Shown here one piece after another: positions 1 to 8,471 of a DNA stretch of 25,991 bases. Both the position numbers and the translations under genes were made by a program. Numbering within the stretch: the first letter of the stretch is position 1; each line of letters starts with the position of its first letter. Origin of the DNA: an uncultured Acinetobacter sp. (GTDB lineage Bacteria; Pseudomonadota; Gammaproteobacteria; Pseudomonadales; Moraxellaceae); NCBI RefSeq assembly GCF_943914805.1, contig NZ_CALUDM010000044.1, positions 1 through 25,991 on the forward strand, in the 5' to 3' direction. A model generated the notes under the pieces. It saw only the letters and a list, made by a program, of their open reading frames with translations, was not told the origin of the DNA and made no database searches.

Positions 1-61
1 CCCAACAGCGTTGAGGGATAGTTTAAGCGTTTACACAGTTTTATTTACAGTCTCTGGCTGA
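1..61 (+). CDS. Possible 3' end of an upstream gene (partial)
   Basis: One forward frame, beginning at base 2, is open from the window edge to a TGA at 59-61, giving 19 residues that end in TVSG. It stops 7 nt before the ATG of the membrane protein at 69, the spacing expected of two genes in one operon. The other two forward frames stop earlier, at a TAG near base 19 and a TGA near base 12. The fragment is too short to identify a family, and an open frame of this length can occur by chance. Confidence 0.3.
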   Translation, partial: PTALRDSLSVYTVLFTVSG

Positions 62-68
62 ACTGATC

Positions 69-842
69 ATGAAGCAAACACAGCTCTCTGAATTAGTCTC
101 TAAAGTTCCTCAAGTCACACTGCTATTCTGGATCACTAAAATATTCGCCACAACTTTTGGTGAAACGGCAGGTGATGCAGTTTCAATGTCTTTAAATCTC
201 GGTTATTTACTCAGTACATTTATTTTTGCTTTTGTATTTATTCTGTTTGTATTTTTTCAAATTCGTGCCAAATCGTATCATCCTTATCTATATTGGTTCA
301 CGATTATTGCCAGTACCACAGTTGGAACAACACTCGCTGATTTTGTCGATCGTTCCCTAGGTATAGGATACTTAGGCGGCAGTACTTTATTGCTCAGTTT
401 GGTGGTTTTATCTCTATATACTTGGCACAAAGTTGAAGGCTCAATTTCTCCCCATGTTCAACAACCACGAGCAGAAATTTTCTATTGGTTGACGATTACA
501 TTCTCTCAAACACTGGGTACGGCTTTAGGCGATTGGTCATCTGATACAGCGGGTCTTGGTTATACGGGTGGAATCATGTTATACGTGATTTTGCTCGGTA
601 TTGTTATTGCGTTATTTTTCTTTACTAAAGTTTCTAGAACTTTACTGTTTTGGACAGCTTTTGTACTCACTCGTCCGCTTGGTGCAGTGGTTGGTGATTT
701 TCTTGATAAACCTTTAGATCACGGTGGTTTAGCTTTAAGTCGCTTTGCAGCTTCGGCCGTATTATTCATTGCGATTTTAGTGTGTATTTATATCGATAAT
801 CGGAAAAAGAAGAGTCCCAATTTAGGACTCAACGATACATAA
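69..842 (+). CDS. COG4705-like integral membrane protein with four internal repeats
   Basis: A 257-aa, very hydrophobic protein with about seven or eight predicted membrane segments. It contains four copies of a unit of about 27 residues, at roughly 20-46, 75-101, 139-165 and 194-220. Each unit opens with an aromatic-Trp pair (FW or YW) and runs through a Thr/Ser-rich helix into a short G-x-x-x-(G/A)-D motif; the first three end in (L/I)GY. The pattern resembles the COG4705 family of bacterial membrane proteins, whose function is not established to my knowledge. The ATG at 69 lacks a strong Shine-Dalgarno sequence, which would fit translational coupling to an upstream gene. A strong terminator lies downstream at 918-953. 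The family call rests on remembered resemblance; the membrane topology and the repeat are visible directly. Confidence 0.7.
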   Translation: MKQTQLSELVSKVPQVTLLFWITKIFATTFGETAGDAVSMSLNLGYLLSTFIFAFVFILFVFFQIRAKSYHPYLYWFTIIASTTVGTTLADFVDRSLGIGYLGGSTLLLSLVVLSLYTWHKVEGSISPHVQQPRAEIFYWLTITFSQTLGTALGDWSSDTAGLGYTGGIMLYVILLGIVIALFFFTKVSRTLLFWTAFVLTRPLGAVVGDFLDKPLDHGGLALSRFAASAVLFIAILVCIYIDNRKKKSPNLGLNDT

Positions 843-1143
843 CTTTATTTTTTAGATAGCTTTGATTATAGAAAGCTTTTAATTTTAACTTACACTTTAA
901 GTAATTTCAGTTTTTATAGTGATGATCAGTATTTAGATCATCACTTTTTTTTGGTTTAGATTTCAAAAATGCATAAACTTTGATTTTTAAAGCAACAGAT
1001 TTTTAAATCTACGCATGCTGATTTATAGGAGTTGTGTATAAACCTGACTAAATGAATAAGAATTAGTGATAGGAATGAATCGCATTTATTTAACTTTGCG
1101 TTATACTTAAAAACATAGATAAATATTTAATTTAGGAGATCGC
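843..1143. other. Intergenic region: terminator plus probable promoter of the M16 protease
   Basis: This stretch of about 300 bases between the repeat membrane protein and the M16 protease carries no convincing ORF. It holds the hairpin terminator at 918-953 and, at its right end, AT-rich DNA that should contain the protease promoter. An AGGAG Shine-Dalgarno sequence sits at 1134-1138. I could not fix a -35/-10 pair with confidence. Confidence 0.5.
918..953 (+). terminator. Rho-independent terminator after the COG4705-like gene
   Basis: A perfect 10-bp stem (918-927 AGTGATGATC pairs with 936-945 GATCATCACT) has an 8-nt loop and is followed by a run of T. It lies 76 nt past the stop codon at 842 and separates this gene from the M16 protease. 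Confidence 0.85.
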
Positions 1144-4092
1144 ATGACTGTAGATGTGACTGAAACCTTAGCCCAAACTGTTCATCCTGCGTTTCAGTTG
1201 GTACGTCAACACCATGTTGAAGCTTTAGACATTTTAGTTTCAGAATATAAGCACAAAGTTACAGGTGCAATGCATTACCATTTGGCAACAGATCACGATG
1301 AAAATGTTTTCTTGGTTGCTTTCCGTACCCAACCTATGGATTCAAAAGGTGAAGCACATATTTTAGAACATACCGCATTGTGTGGTTCTGAAAAATTCCC
1401 AGTCCGTGATCCGTTCTTTTTGATGATTCGCCGTTCATTAAATACATTTATGAATGCATTTACAGCGGCGGATTGGACGGCATATCCATTTGCAACACAG
1501 AATAAAAAAGACTTCCAAAACTTATTGGAAGTGTATATGGATGCAGCATTTGCAGCCAATTTAAATCCTTTGGATTTTGCCCAAGAAGGTATTCGCATTG
1601 AGTTAGAAAATGGTGAACCTGTTTATAAGGGCGTGGTATTTAATGAGATGAAAGGGGCAATGAGTTCTCCTTCAGATCAGCTATATCATCAATTGGCTCA
1701 TCATTTGTTCCCTAAAACAACGTATCACTACAATTCAGGTGGTGATCCAAAAGATATTCCAGATTTAACTTACGAAGAGTTAGTGACTTTCTATAAGTCA
1801 CATTACCATCCAAGTAATGCAATATTTATGACCTTTGGTAATGAGTCTGCATATAACTTGCAAGAACAGTTTGAAAAATTAGCATTGTCTAAATTTACAA
1901 AAGGTGAAACGCTTTATTCTAAAGCTGAACAGCGTTTAACAGCACCAATTGAAGTTCAAGAAAGTTATGCTGTTGATGCAGAAGACTTAAAAGATAAGAC
2001 TTATCACATCATTTCATGGTTATTGCCACAAACCAGCGATGTGAAATTACGTTTAGGTATGCGTTTAGTTGAAGGTATTCTTTTAGAGGATTCAGCTTCA
2101 CCATTGCGTCATTACCTTGAAACATGTGGTTATGCACAGTCTACAGGCCCAATCATGGGTGTAGATGATTCAAACTATGAAATGACGTTCTACTGTGGCG
2201 TGCAAGGTTCAAATCCTGAACATGCGGCAGAGTTTAAAGAAGGCGTGTTGAAGATTCTGCAAGATGTGGCGTCTAAACCTGTAGATCAACAGATGGTTGA
2301 TGCGATTTTGCATCAAATTGAATTACATCAGCGTGAAATCGGTGGTGATGGAACGCCTTATGGTTTAACACTTATTTTGAATGGTTTAGGTAGTGCGATT
2401 CATCATAATGATCCAATCCATACGTGGGATGTAGAAAGCGCGATTGCCAGTGTTAAAGAAGAGCTGAAAGATCCAATGTGGTTATCGAATTTGATTCAGA
2501 CCCATTTATTGGATAATCCGCATCGTGTGCAAATGACGTTAGTACCTGATGCAACCAAATCTGCAAAAGAAGCTGAAGAAGAAAAAGCACGTTTGGCGAA
2601 AATCGGAGCAGCATTAACAGAGGCTGAAAAAGCAGAAATTATTGCGCAAACTGAAGCTTTAAAAATCCGCCAAGAAACACCAGATGATTTGTCTTTATTG
2701 CCAAAAGTAGGTTTAGAAGACATTCCTGCGGAACTTGCGATTGTGCAAGGTCAGTTACGTGAGATCATTTCAAACGGTTTAGACACACCATTAAATCTGT
2801 ACCATGCTGGAACCAATGGTATTTATTACCAACAAGTTTTAATTCAGATCCCAGATCAAATTGTAAAATCACCTTATTTCAATCTGCTATCCATTCTCAT
2901 GGGTGAAGTTGGTGCAGGACAGTATGATTATTTAGAATTACAACAATTACAAACTGCTGTCAGCGGTGGTTTGGGAATGGGTGCTTCTCTTCGTTCTAAA
3001 ACGGATGATAAAGGTCAGATCAGTGCATGGTTAACACTTACCACGAAGTCTTTGTCAGATAAATTTGATGCGATTCAATTGCTAAAACTCGCTTTTGAAC
3101 AATTACGTTTTGATGAAAAAGACCGAATTATTGAGCTTTTACAGCAACGTAAAACACGTTGGGCATCACGTTTATCAGGCTCAGGGCATAGCTATGCCAT
3201 GCAAATCGCTTCTCGTAATATGAGTGCTTTGGCAAAACGTGATTATGACAGTACGGGGCTAGGTGCGCTGAACTGGTTGGGCGACTTGGTTGAAAAAATC
3301 GAAAAAGATGATGTTGCTTATAACGAATTAATCGATGAGTTGAAAGCCATTCATCGTGGCTTGATGCTTGCATCAAAACAATTCTTATTGGTTTGTGAAG
3401 AACATCATTCAGATCGTTTAGTCGAAGAAGTTCAAACCGTTTGGGATAAACTTGCAGTCGATAAATCACCTGTTTATTTAACTGAAGTTGAATTTGATGA
3501 AGCCAATTCGCAAAACTTAGATCAAGCTTGGCTCATTCAAGCCAATGTTCAGTTCTGTGCGTCAGCGTATCAAGCAGTTGATGTTGCACATCCTGACGCA
3601 GCGCCGTTGATGGTACTTGCGGGTTATTTACGTAATGGTTTCCTACACAGCGCGATTCGTGAAAAAGGCGGTGCTTATGGTGGTGGTGCGAGCTATGATG
3701 GCAATGCTTGTTCATTCCGTTTCTATAGTTATCGTGATCCACGTCTTGCTGAAACCTTTGCAGATTTTGAAGCAAGCTTAGATTGGTTGTTGAACAAAGA
3801 ACAACATGCTTATCAGCTTGAAGAAGCGATTTTAGGTCTAGTTTCTAGTATGGATAAACCAGGTTCTCCAGCAGGTGAAGCAATTACGGCATGTTATGCA
3901 TTGCTTCATGGACGGACACCTGCGTTTAGAAAGCAATTACGTGAACGTTTATTAAACGTTACTATGGACGACCTTAAACGTGTAACGCAAACTTATTTAA
4001 TTGAACAAAAACCAGTAAAAGCAGTCGTTGCACCTGTTGCGAAAAAAGAAGCTTTGGAAGCATTAGGTTTTGAAATTAAAAAAGTAAATTAA
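1144..4092 (+). CDS. M16C-family zinc metallopeptidase, presequence protease (PreP)-like
   Basis: A 982-aa protein of the length and layout of presequence proteases. The inverted zinc motif HxxEH is HILEH at residues 72-76, followed by the family-typical TALCGS. The third zinc ligand is probably E168 in NEMKGAM, and the stretch around 185-230 with SGGDP and HYHPSNA is also typical. The C-terminal half carries the substrate-binding REKGGAYGGG segment at about 839-848. These enzymes form a clamshell of four domains and degrade peptides up to a few kilodaltons; organellar members clear targeting peptides, and the bacterial role is probably peptide turnover. No signal peptide is visible, so a cytoplasmic location is likely. 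The ATG has AGGAG 5 nt upstream. pldA starts 17 nt after the stop, so the two are probably co-transcribed. Confidence 0.93.
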   Translation: MTVDVTETLAQTVHPAFQLVRQHHVEALDILVSEYKHKVTGAMHYHLATDHDENVFLVAFRTQPMDSKGEAHILEHTALCGSEKFPVRDPFFLMIRRSLNTFMNAFTAADWTAYPFATQNKKDFQNLLEVYMDAAFAANLNPLDFAQEGIRIELENGEPVYKGVVFNEMKGAMSSPSDQLYHQLAHHLFPKTTYHYNSGGDPKDIPDLTYEELVTFYKSHYHPSNAIFMTFGNESAYNLQEQFEKLALSKFTKGETLYSKAEQRLTAPIEVQESYAVDAEDLKDKTYHIISWLLPQTSDVKLRLGMRLVEGILLEDSASPLRHYLETCGYAQSTGPIMGVDDSNYEMTFYCGVQGSNPEHAAEFKEGVLKILQDVASKPVDQQMVDAILHQIELHQREIGGDGTPYGLTLILNGLGSAIHHNDPIHTWDVESAIASVKEELKDPMWLSNLIQTHLLDNPHRVQMTLVPDATKSAKEAEEEKARLAKIGAALTEAEKAEIIAQTEALKIRQETPDDLSLLPKVGLEDIPAELAIVQGQLREIISNGLDTPLNLYHAGTNGIYYQQVLIQIPDQIVKSPYFNLLSILMGEVGAGQYDYLELQQLQTAVSGGLGMGASLRSKTDDKGQISAWLTLTTKSLSDKFDAIQLLKLAFEQLRFDEKDRIIELLQQRKTRWASRLSGSGHSYAMQIASRNMSALAKRDYDSTGLGALNWLGDLVEKIEKDDVAYNELIDELKAIHRGLMLASKQFLLVCEEHHSDRLVEEVQTVWDKLAVDKSPVYLTEVEFDEANSQNLDQAWLIQANVQFCASAYQAVDVAHPDAAPLMVLAGYLRNGFLHSAIREKGGAYGGGASYDGNACSFRFYSYRDPRLAETFADFEASLDWLLNKEQHAYQLEEAILGLVSSMDKPGSPAGEAITACYALLHGRTPAFRKQLRERLLNVTMDDLKRVTQTYLIEQKPVKAVVAPVAKKEALEALGFEIKKVN

Positions 4093-4109
4093 ACATATTG
4101 GAGAGTTTT

Positions 4110-5258
4110 ATGTCGTTCAAAAATTTTGAACGTACATCATTGAATCTGAGCATCTTATCGATGCTCAGTTTTAGTTTGATGGAGCTTACACATGCAGATG
4201 ATGCAGCACTGATCAGCCCCGCAAGTACACAAGCCTGTGTGGCATTGGAGTCTAATGCAGATCGTTTGGCTTGTTATGATAAAATTTTTAAAACACCAAG
4301 TGAACCCGCTCCAGTTATTGTTTCCGAGCAGCGTGCAGCTGAAGAAATTGTAGTTGAGAAAGCAGCACCTGTAACGTTAAAAGAAAAGATTGAAGATAAG
4401 GCAGAAAATATATTTGCCATTCATGGCGATAAAATTGACCCGAATACTTCTTTATTAGATAAACGTTGGGAACTTTCTCAGGACAGTAAATTAGGGACGT
4501 GGAATATTCGTGCACACCAACCTGTTTATTTACTGCCTGCGTTTTGGACAAGTAAGAAGAACGAATTTCCTTACAGTCCAAATCCACAAAATGACGTGCA
4601 AGAAGATCAAAATCTAAAATCAATGGAAGCTAAATTCCAAATCTCATTAAAAACCAAAGCGGTCGAAAATATCTTTGGTAAGAATGGTGATCTTTGGTTA
4701 GGTTATACCCAGTCATCTCGTTGGCAGGTTTATAATGCAGATGAATCACGTCCATTTCGTGAAACCAATTATGAGCCTGAAGCAAGCTTAATTTTTCGCA
4801 CCAACTATAACTTGTTAGGGCTCAATGGTCGCTTACTAGGCCTTACATTGAATCATCAATCTAACGGACGTTCAGATCCACTTTCAAGAAGTTGGAACCG
4901 TGTCATGTTAAATGTTGGTTTCGAGAAAGATAATTTCGCCTTAATGTTCCGTCCTTGGTATCGTTTGGAAGAAGATTTTAAAGACGATAACAACCCAGAT
5001 ATTAAAAATTATATGGGTCGTGGTGACATGACCGCATTCTATCGTTGGAATGAACATGATTTTTCATTGATGCTACGTCACTCCTTCAAAGGCGGTGATG
5101 ATTCGCATGGTGCAGTTCAGTTTGATTGGGCATTCCCAATTAAAGGCAAGTTACGTGGAAATCTGCAAATTTTTGATGGTTATGGCGAAAGTTTGATTGA
5201 TTATAATCACCGTGCGACCTATGTCGGCTTAGGTGTATCTTTAATGAATTGGTATTAA
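4110..5258 (+). CDS. pldA: Outer membrane phospholipase A (OMPLA), long form
   Basis: A 382-aa protein read from ATG 4110, which has GGAG at 4100-4103; a TTG at 4098 in the same frame overlaps that site and is less likely. Residues 1 to about 29 form a signal peptide ending near THA. The OMPLA active-site pattern is intact: H249 and S251 in NHQSNGRS, and N263 in SRSWNR, matching the H-S-N catalytic triad of the E. coli enzyme. The YEPEA strand before it and aromatic beta-strands to a C-terminal ..WY are typical of this barrel. The enzyme hydrolyses sn-1 and sn-2 acyl chains of phospholipids that reach the outer leaflet and is active as a calcium-dependent dimer. The protein is about 90 residues longer than E. 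coli PldA because of an N-terminal segment (about 30-125) containing a C-x(8-10)-RLACYD motif. Confidence 0.94.
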   Translation: MSFKNFERTSLNLSILSMLSFSLMELTHADDAALISPASTQACVALESNADRLACYDKIFKTPSEPAPVIVSEQRAAEEIVVEKAAPVTLKEKIEDKAENIFAIHGDKIDPNTSLLDKRWELSQDSKLGTWNIRAHQPVYLLPAFWTSKKNEFPYSPNPQNDVQEDQNLKSMEAKFQISLKTKAVENIFGKNGDLWLGYTQSSRWQVYNADESRPFRETNYEPEASLIFRTNYNLLGLNGRLLGLTLNHQSNGRSDPLSRSWNRVMLNVGFEKDNFALMFRPWYRLEEDFKDDNNPDIKNYMGRGDMTAFYRWNEHDFSLMLRHSFKGGDDSHGAVQFDWAFPIKGKLRGNLQIFDGYGESLIDYNHRATYVGLGVSLMNWY

Positions 5259-5296
5259 TGATTCAGCCATTTAAAATGGTAAATCAATGCTTTTTC

Positions 5297-5349
5297 AATA
5301 AACCCTCACTTTTCTTTTAATTAGTAATTAGGTGAGGGTTTATTGTTTT
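5297..5349. terminator. Bidirectional terminator between pldA and ktrB
   Basis: A perfect 13-bp inverted repeat (5297-5309 with 5332-5344, core ACCCTCAC/GTGAGGGT) has A-rich and T-rich flanks on both sides. It lies between two convergent genes and can end transcription from each. Confidence 0.85.
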
Positions 5350-5410
5350 TGCAATCAAGAAAATTTATTTCATCTCATTTAACGCAATGACTTGATCATT
5401 TTTTATGATT

Positions 5411-6763
5411 CTAACCGATTTGAATTTCAGTCGTTGGGTGACCAACTCGGCTCTTATTGGGTGTTGCAATGAGATAAGCCAAGGTTAAAGGGCCTAAACG
5501 ACCTGCAAACATTAAAAACATTAAGGCGACTAAACTGCCGGGTTGCAAATCTTCAGTTACCCCACGAGATAAACCCACTGTACAGGCAGCTGAAACCGTT
5601 TCGAATAATAAATCTAAGAATTTTTTATTGGGCTCTAAAATGAGTAAGGTGAAAAACCCAATTAAAATCAATAAACAAGTAATAGCGATGACTGCAAGTG
5701 CTTTAAAGGTTGCTTGATGTGAAACTGAACGACCGTAAACAGTAATTTCATCAGAACGCTTTAAGAAAGTTATCACACTTAAAATCATAATGATAAATGT
5801 CCCGACTTTAATACCCCCCGCAGTACTGAGTGAACCACCACCAATAAACATCAATACCATGGTAATTAAGGTTGAAGCATTGGTCATATTACCCACTTCT
5901 AAGCTATTAAAACCTGAAGAGCGAGGTACGGTGGCATGGAACCAAGCATTTAAAGCCTGATCACCAATCGACATAGGAGCAAGGGTAAGGGGATTGGATG
6001 CTTCAATTAACCAGATCACAATAAATGCAAATAGGTTTAATCCAGCAATGGTCGAAAGAATTAATTTACTATTGGTCGAAAGCTTTTTCCAACGTTTGGC
6101 ACGTTTAATATCCATCAATACAACAAAGCCAATTCCACCGATAATATAGAGCATACTGATGGTAAATGTGACCATATACTGGTCTGAGAAGCTCATTAAA
6201 CTATTGGGGAATAATGAGAATCCACCATTATTGAAAGCAGAAACACTGTAAAAGAGTGCATAGAAAAATGCATTATCAAGATCATAGTGGTGCGACCAAG
6301 CCATGGTCAGAATTGCAGTACCAATCGCTTCAAAAAACAAAGAATAAAGAAAAACGCCTTTAACAGTAAATGTTGCTTTGGCTAAGCTGGTTTGCCCAAT
6401 GGTTTCTTGCGCCATAATCTGCTGTTTTATCCCCACTTTTGAAGATAAGCTCAGGGCAGCGAGAATGGCGAAAGTCATAAAGCCTAAGCCACCACACTGG
6501 ATGAGTAGCATAACAATGACTTGACCAAAGGTGGTAAAAGACTCACCGATATTCACTACCGACAAACCTGTAATCGTAACTGCAGAAGTTGCTGTGAAGA
6601 GTGCGTTTATCCATGTTAAATCGCCGTGATGGGCGAAAGGAAGCTTCAGCAATAAAGTGCCGATGATAATAAAACTTAAAAAACCTAAAGCAAGTAAACT
6701 CGGTGGGCTGAGATTAATACGATTATGTTTTTTATCGATCAATTCATTTTTAGATAAACGCAT
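5411..6763 (-). CDS. ktrB: Potassium uptake channel subunit, KtrB/TrkH family
   Basis: A 450-aa integral membrane protein with the four pore-helix repeats of the SKT superfamily. The selectivity-filter glycines are in TITGLSV (G66), FNNGGFS (G180), RSSGFNS (G284) and CTVGLSRG (G397). The length fits KtrB better than the larger TrkH. KtrB forms a dimeric, typically sodium-dependent K+ channel in the inner membrane, gated by a cytoplasmic ring of KtrA. Start ATG 6763-6761 lies 9 nt after the ktrA stop with no obvious Shine-Dalgarno sequence, consistent with translational coupling. It ends facing pldA across a shared terminator. Confidence 0.92.
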   Translation of the reverse strand: MRLSKNELIDKKHNRINLSPPSLLALGFLSFIIIGTLLLKLPFAHHGDLTWINALFTATSAVTITGLSVVNIGESFTTFGQVIVMLLIQCGGLGFMTFAILAALSLSSKVGIKQQIMAQETIGQTSLAKATFTVKGVFLYSLFFEAIGTAILTMAWSHHYDLDNAFFYALFYSVSAFNNGGFSLFPNSLMSFSDQYMVTFTISMLYIIGGIGFVVLMDIKRAKRWKKLSTNSKLILSTIAGLNLFAFIVIWLIEASNPLTLAPMSIGDQALNAWFHATVPRSSGFNSLEVGNMTNASTLITMVLMFIGGGSLSTAGGIKVGTFIIMILSVITFLKRSDEITVYGRSVSHQATFKALAVIAITCLLILIGFFTLLILEPNKKFLDLLFETVSAACTVGLSRGVTEDLQPGSLVALMFLMFAGRLGPLTLAYLIATPNKSRVGHPTTEIQIG

Positions 6764-6772
6764 AGATCACAA

Positions 6773-7423
6773 CTATAAAAAACGTATTGAAAATTGTCTT
6801 AACATTTCTACAGGACCTTCAAGAATTAAAATATCTTTTTCTTGTAAAATTGTTCCCGGTGCAACTTCATAAAGTACATGAGAGCCACGTTGTAACATCA
6901 GGGTTTTAAGCTCTGGTGAATTTTCCATGACGGTGTGAAATTGAGCGCCTTGTAAATTTGCAGCGATTTCAATCTTCACAATATAGCGATCATTATTCAG
7001 CGCCATATAACGTCGAACCATAGGATAACTCAGTGATTGTGCAACACGAATTCCCATATCTTCTTCAGGATGAATGATTTTGGTAATGCCTAAATGAGAC
7101 AAAATCATATGGTGTGCTTTAGATTTTGCTTTGGCGTAGATTTTATCAATACCCAAATTTTTTAAATGCAGGACACATAAAATACTGGCTTCAATATCTT
7201 CACCGATAGCGACGACGACAGCATCACAGTTTTTTACATTGAGTTCATCTAAAACGTGTTCATCTGTTGCATCAGCAATCACTGCGTGACTGATTTGATC
7301 TGCAAAATTTTCTACATTCTTTTTGAGGGTATCTATTCCAATCACATCGTGATTTAAATTGGTGAGTTCTAAAGCAATCGCTCCTCCAAAACTCCCTAAA
7401 CCGATAACAGCAAATAATGCCAT
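6773..7423 (-). CDS. ktrA: Potassium channel regulatory subunit, KtrA/TrkA family (RCK protein)
   Basis: A 216-aa cytosolic protein with one RCK_N Rossmann domain (GLGSFGG at 8-14, acidic D31 at the end of the second strand) and one RCK_C domain from about 135 to the end. A single RCK pair is the KtrA layout, whereas TrkA has two. KtrA octamers bind nucleotide and control opening of KtrB. AAGGA upstream of ATG 7423 gives a good ribosome site. It is the first gene of the ktrAB pair; its promoter should lie within 7424-7656, which it shares with the divergent gene at 7657. Confidence 0.93.
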   Translation of the reverse strand: MALFAVIGLGSFGGAIALELTNLNHDVIGIDTLKKNVENFADQISHAVIADATDEHVLDELNVKNCDAVVVAIGEDIEASILCVLHLKNLGIDKIYAKAKSKAHHMILSHLGITKIIHPEEDMGIRVAQSLSYPMVRRYMALNNDRYIVKIEIAANLQGAQFHTVMENSPELKTLMLQRGSHVLYEVAPGTILQEKDILILEGPVEMLRQFSIRFL

Positions 7424-7656
7424 AATCTACAAAATCCTTATCACCATGCGAAACTCGCATTGACATCATCATATTAATTTATACACATTTTATATTTAAA
7501 CCATGCATCAGCCAATCTACAAAAGGGCAATAAAATAGACGAAATGTAAAAATAGGGGTATTTCTTGTCATAAATGTTTAAAAAAGCATAAATATACTTC
7601 AATGGCGGAGATGGACTTTCACTCTGAAAAACTTAATTTAAGTTGAAGTATAAAAA

Positions 7657-8202
7657 ATGGACGATAAAAAAATATTTAAAATCCTCCAGCATTGGTTTCC
7701 AGAACTGTTGGAAAGAAAAATACCCAAAAAGAAAAAGCGTAAAGATTTTGAAGAATTTTTAGGCTGGTTGGTTGCAGAAAAAGTGGCAAATCACTTACGT
7801 GCTTATATGATGAAAATTGATCGTCATGCATTCCATGAAAATGAAATTGAGCGCAGTGCAGTTTTTCAAGATTACAATTTAGATAGTCAAAATCTGCAAA
7901 CCACGATTCGTCAACGGGCAAAACCAATTCTGGCGCATTTTGAAAAGCATAAAGCGGTTATTGGGCGCTATTACAATGTACAGGATCAGGTTTTTGATAT
8001 TGTATTTGAAGAAATTTTAACACTATTAAAAGTACATAATTTTGAATTGCTGCTGATTTATGCAGATGATTATTATTGGTTAGCAGTACCGAATGAAGAT
8101 CATAAAATCGAAAAATTCTGTAAACACTTCAATAAACAATTTAAGGATGAAGATATCAGTATTGAACATTATGCCTTATTTGATTGTTCAAGATCGACAT
8201 AG
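7657..8202 (+). CDS. Hypothetical protein, 181 aa
   Basis: I do not recognise a family. The protein is soluble-looking, with no signal peptide or membrane segment. The N-terminal 35 residues are strongly basic (a PKKKKRKD run near 24-31). The rest is rich in charged and aromatic residues and looks mostly helical, with a more hydrophobic strand-like stretch near 128-145 (FELLLIYADDYYWLAV). No cysteine or histidine cluster suggests an enzyme. It has its own AT-rich upstream region and is divergent from ktrA. The next sequence downstream is the IS scar. Codon use looks like that of its neighbours, so it is probably a genuine resident gene. Confidence 0.7.
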   Translation: MDDKKIFKILQHWFPELLERKIPKKKKRKDFEEFLGWLVAEKVANHLRAYMMKIDRHAFHENEIERSAVFQDYNLDSQNLQTTIRQRAKPILAHFEKHKAVIGRYYNVQDQVFDIVFEEILTLLKVHNFELLLIYADDYYWLAVPNEDHKIEKFCKHFNKQFKDEDISIEHYALFDCSRST

Positions 8203-8301
8203 AAAATATATATAGATTTGTTCTATTCAATAAAGCAAAATTCAATCAGCTTGTAGATACATTTAATTTTTAATGTGCATAGCGATTTAAATATACTAAT
8301 T

Positions 8302-8315
8302 TAACCTGAGTTCGA
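8302..8315 (+). repeat. Left terminal inverted repeat of the IS982 element
   Basis: TAACCTGAGTTCGA, the exact reverse complement of 9809-9822. The true boundary could be one or two bases inside, since the outermost T/A pair may be chance. Confidence 0.8.
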
Positions 8316-8331
8316 TATAAAAAGAGCAGAA

Positions 8332-8394
8332 AAAAAGCCTTAATGTTTGTAACATATTGGTTCTCAAGACAAAACATTACAACATAAGGCTTTT
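8332..8394 (+). other. Hairpin upstream of the IS982 transposase start
   Basis: The sequence at 8332-8352 (AAAGCCTTA...TTGTAA) is nearly complementary to 8377-8394 (TTACAACATAAGGCTTTT), giving a long, slightly imperfect stem that ends just before the ATG at 8397. Such a structure at the edge of an IS commonly limits transposase expression driven from outside promoters. That role is an inference here. Confidence 0.45.
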
Positions 8395-8396
8395 CT

Positions 8397-8471
8397 ATGG
8401 ATCATATTACCGAATTATTTTGTATTTTGGATGATTTTTGCAAAATATTTAATGAATCTTTGATGTACTAG
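8397..8471 (+). pseudogene. IS982-family transposase, N-terminal remnant
   Basis: ATG 8397 opens a 24-codon frame (MDHITELFCILDD...) that matches the usual N-terminus of IS982-family transposases. It runs into a TAG at 8469-8471, at the point where the IS481-like element begins. The catalytic middle of the protein is absent. Confidence 0.7.

Noticed and set aside
3128..3469. Minus-strand ORF inside the M16 protease gene, and similar ones at 1293-1598, 2496-2723 and 3533-3775
   Set aside because: They lie wholly within a well-supported gene, have no recognisable protein character and no ribosome site; they are antisense shadows.
7565..7598. TTGTCA ... TATACT considered as a sigma-70 promoter for the gene at 7657
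   Set aside because: The spacer is 22 bp, too long for a normal promoter; not claimed.
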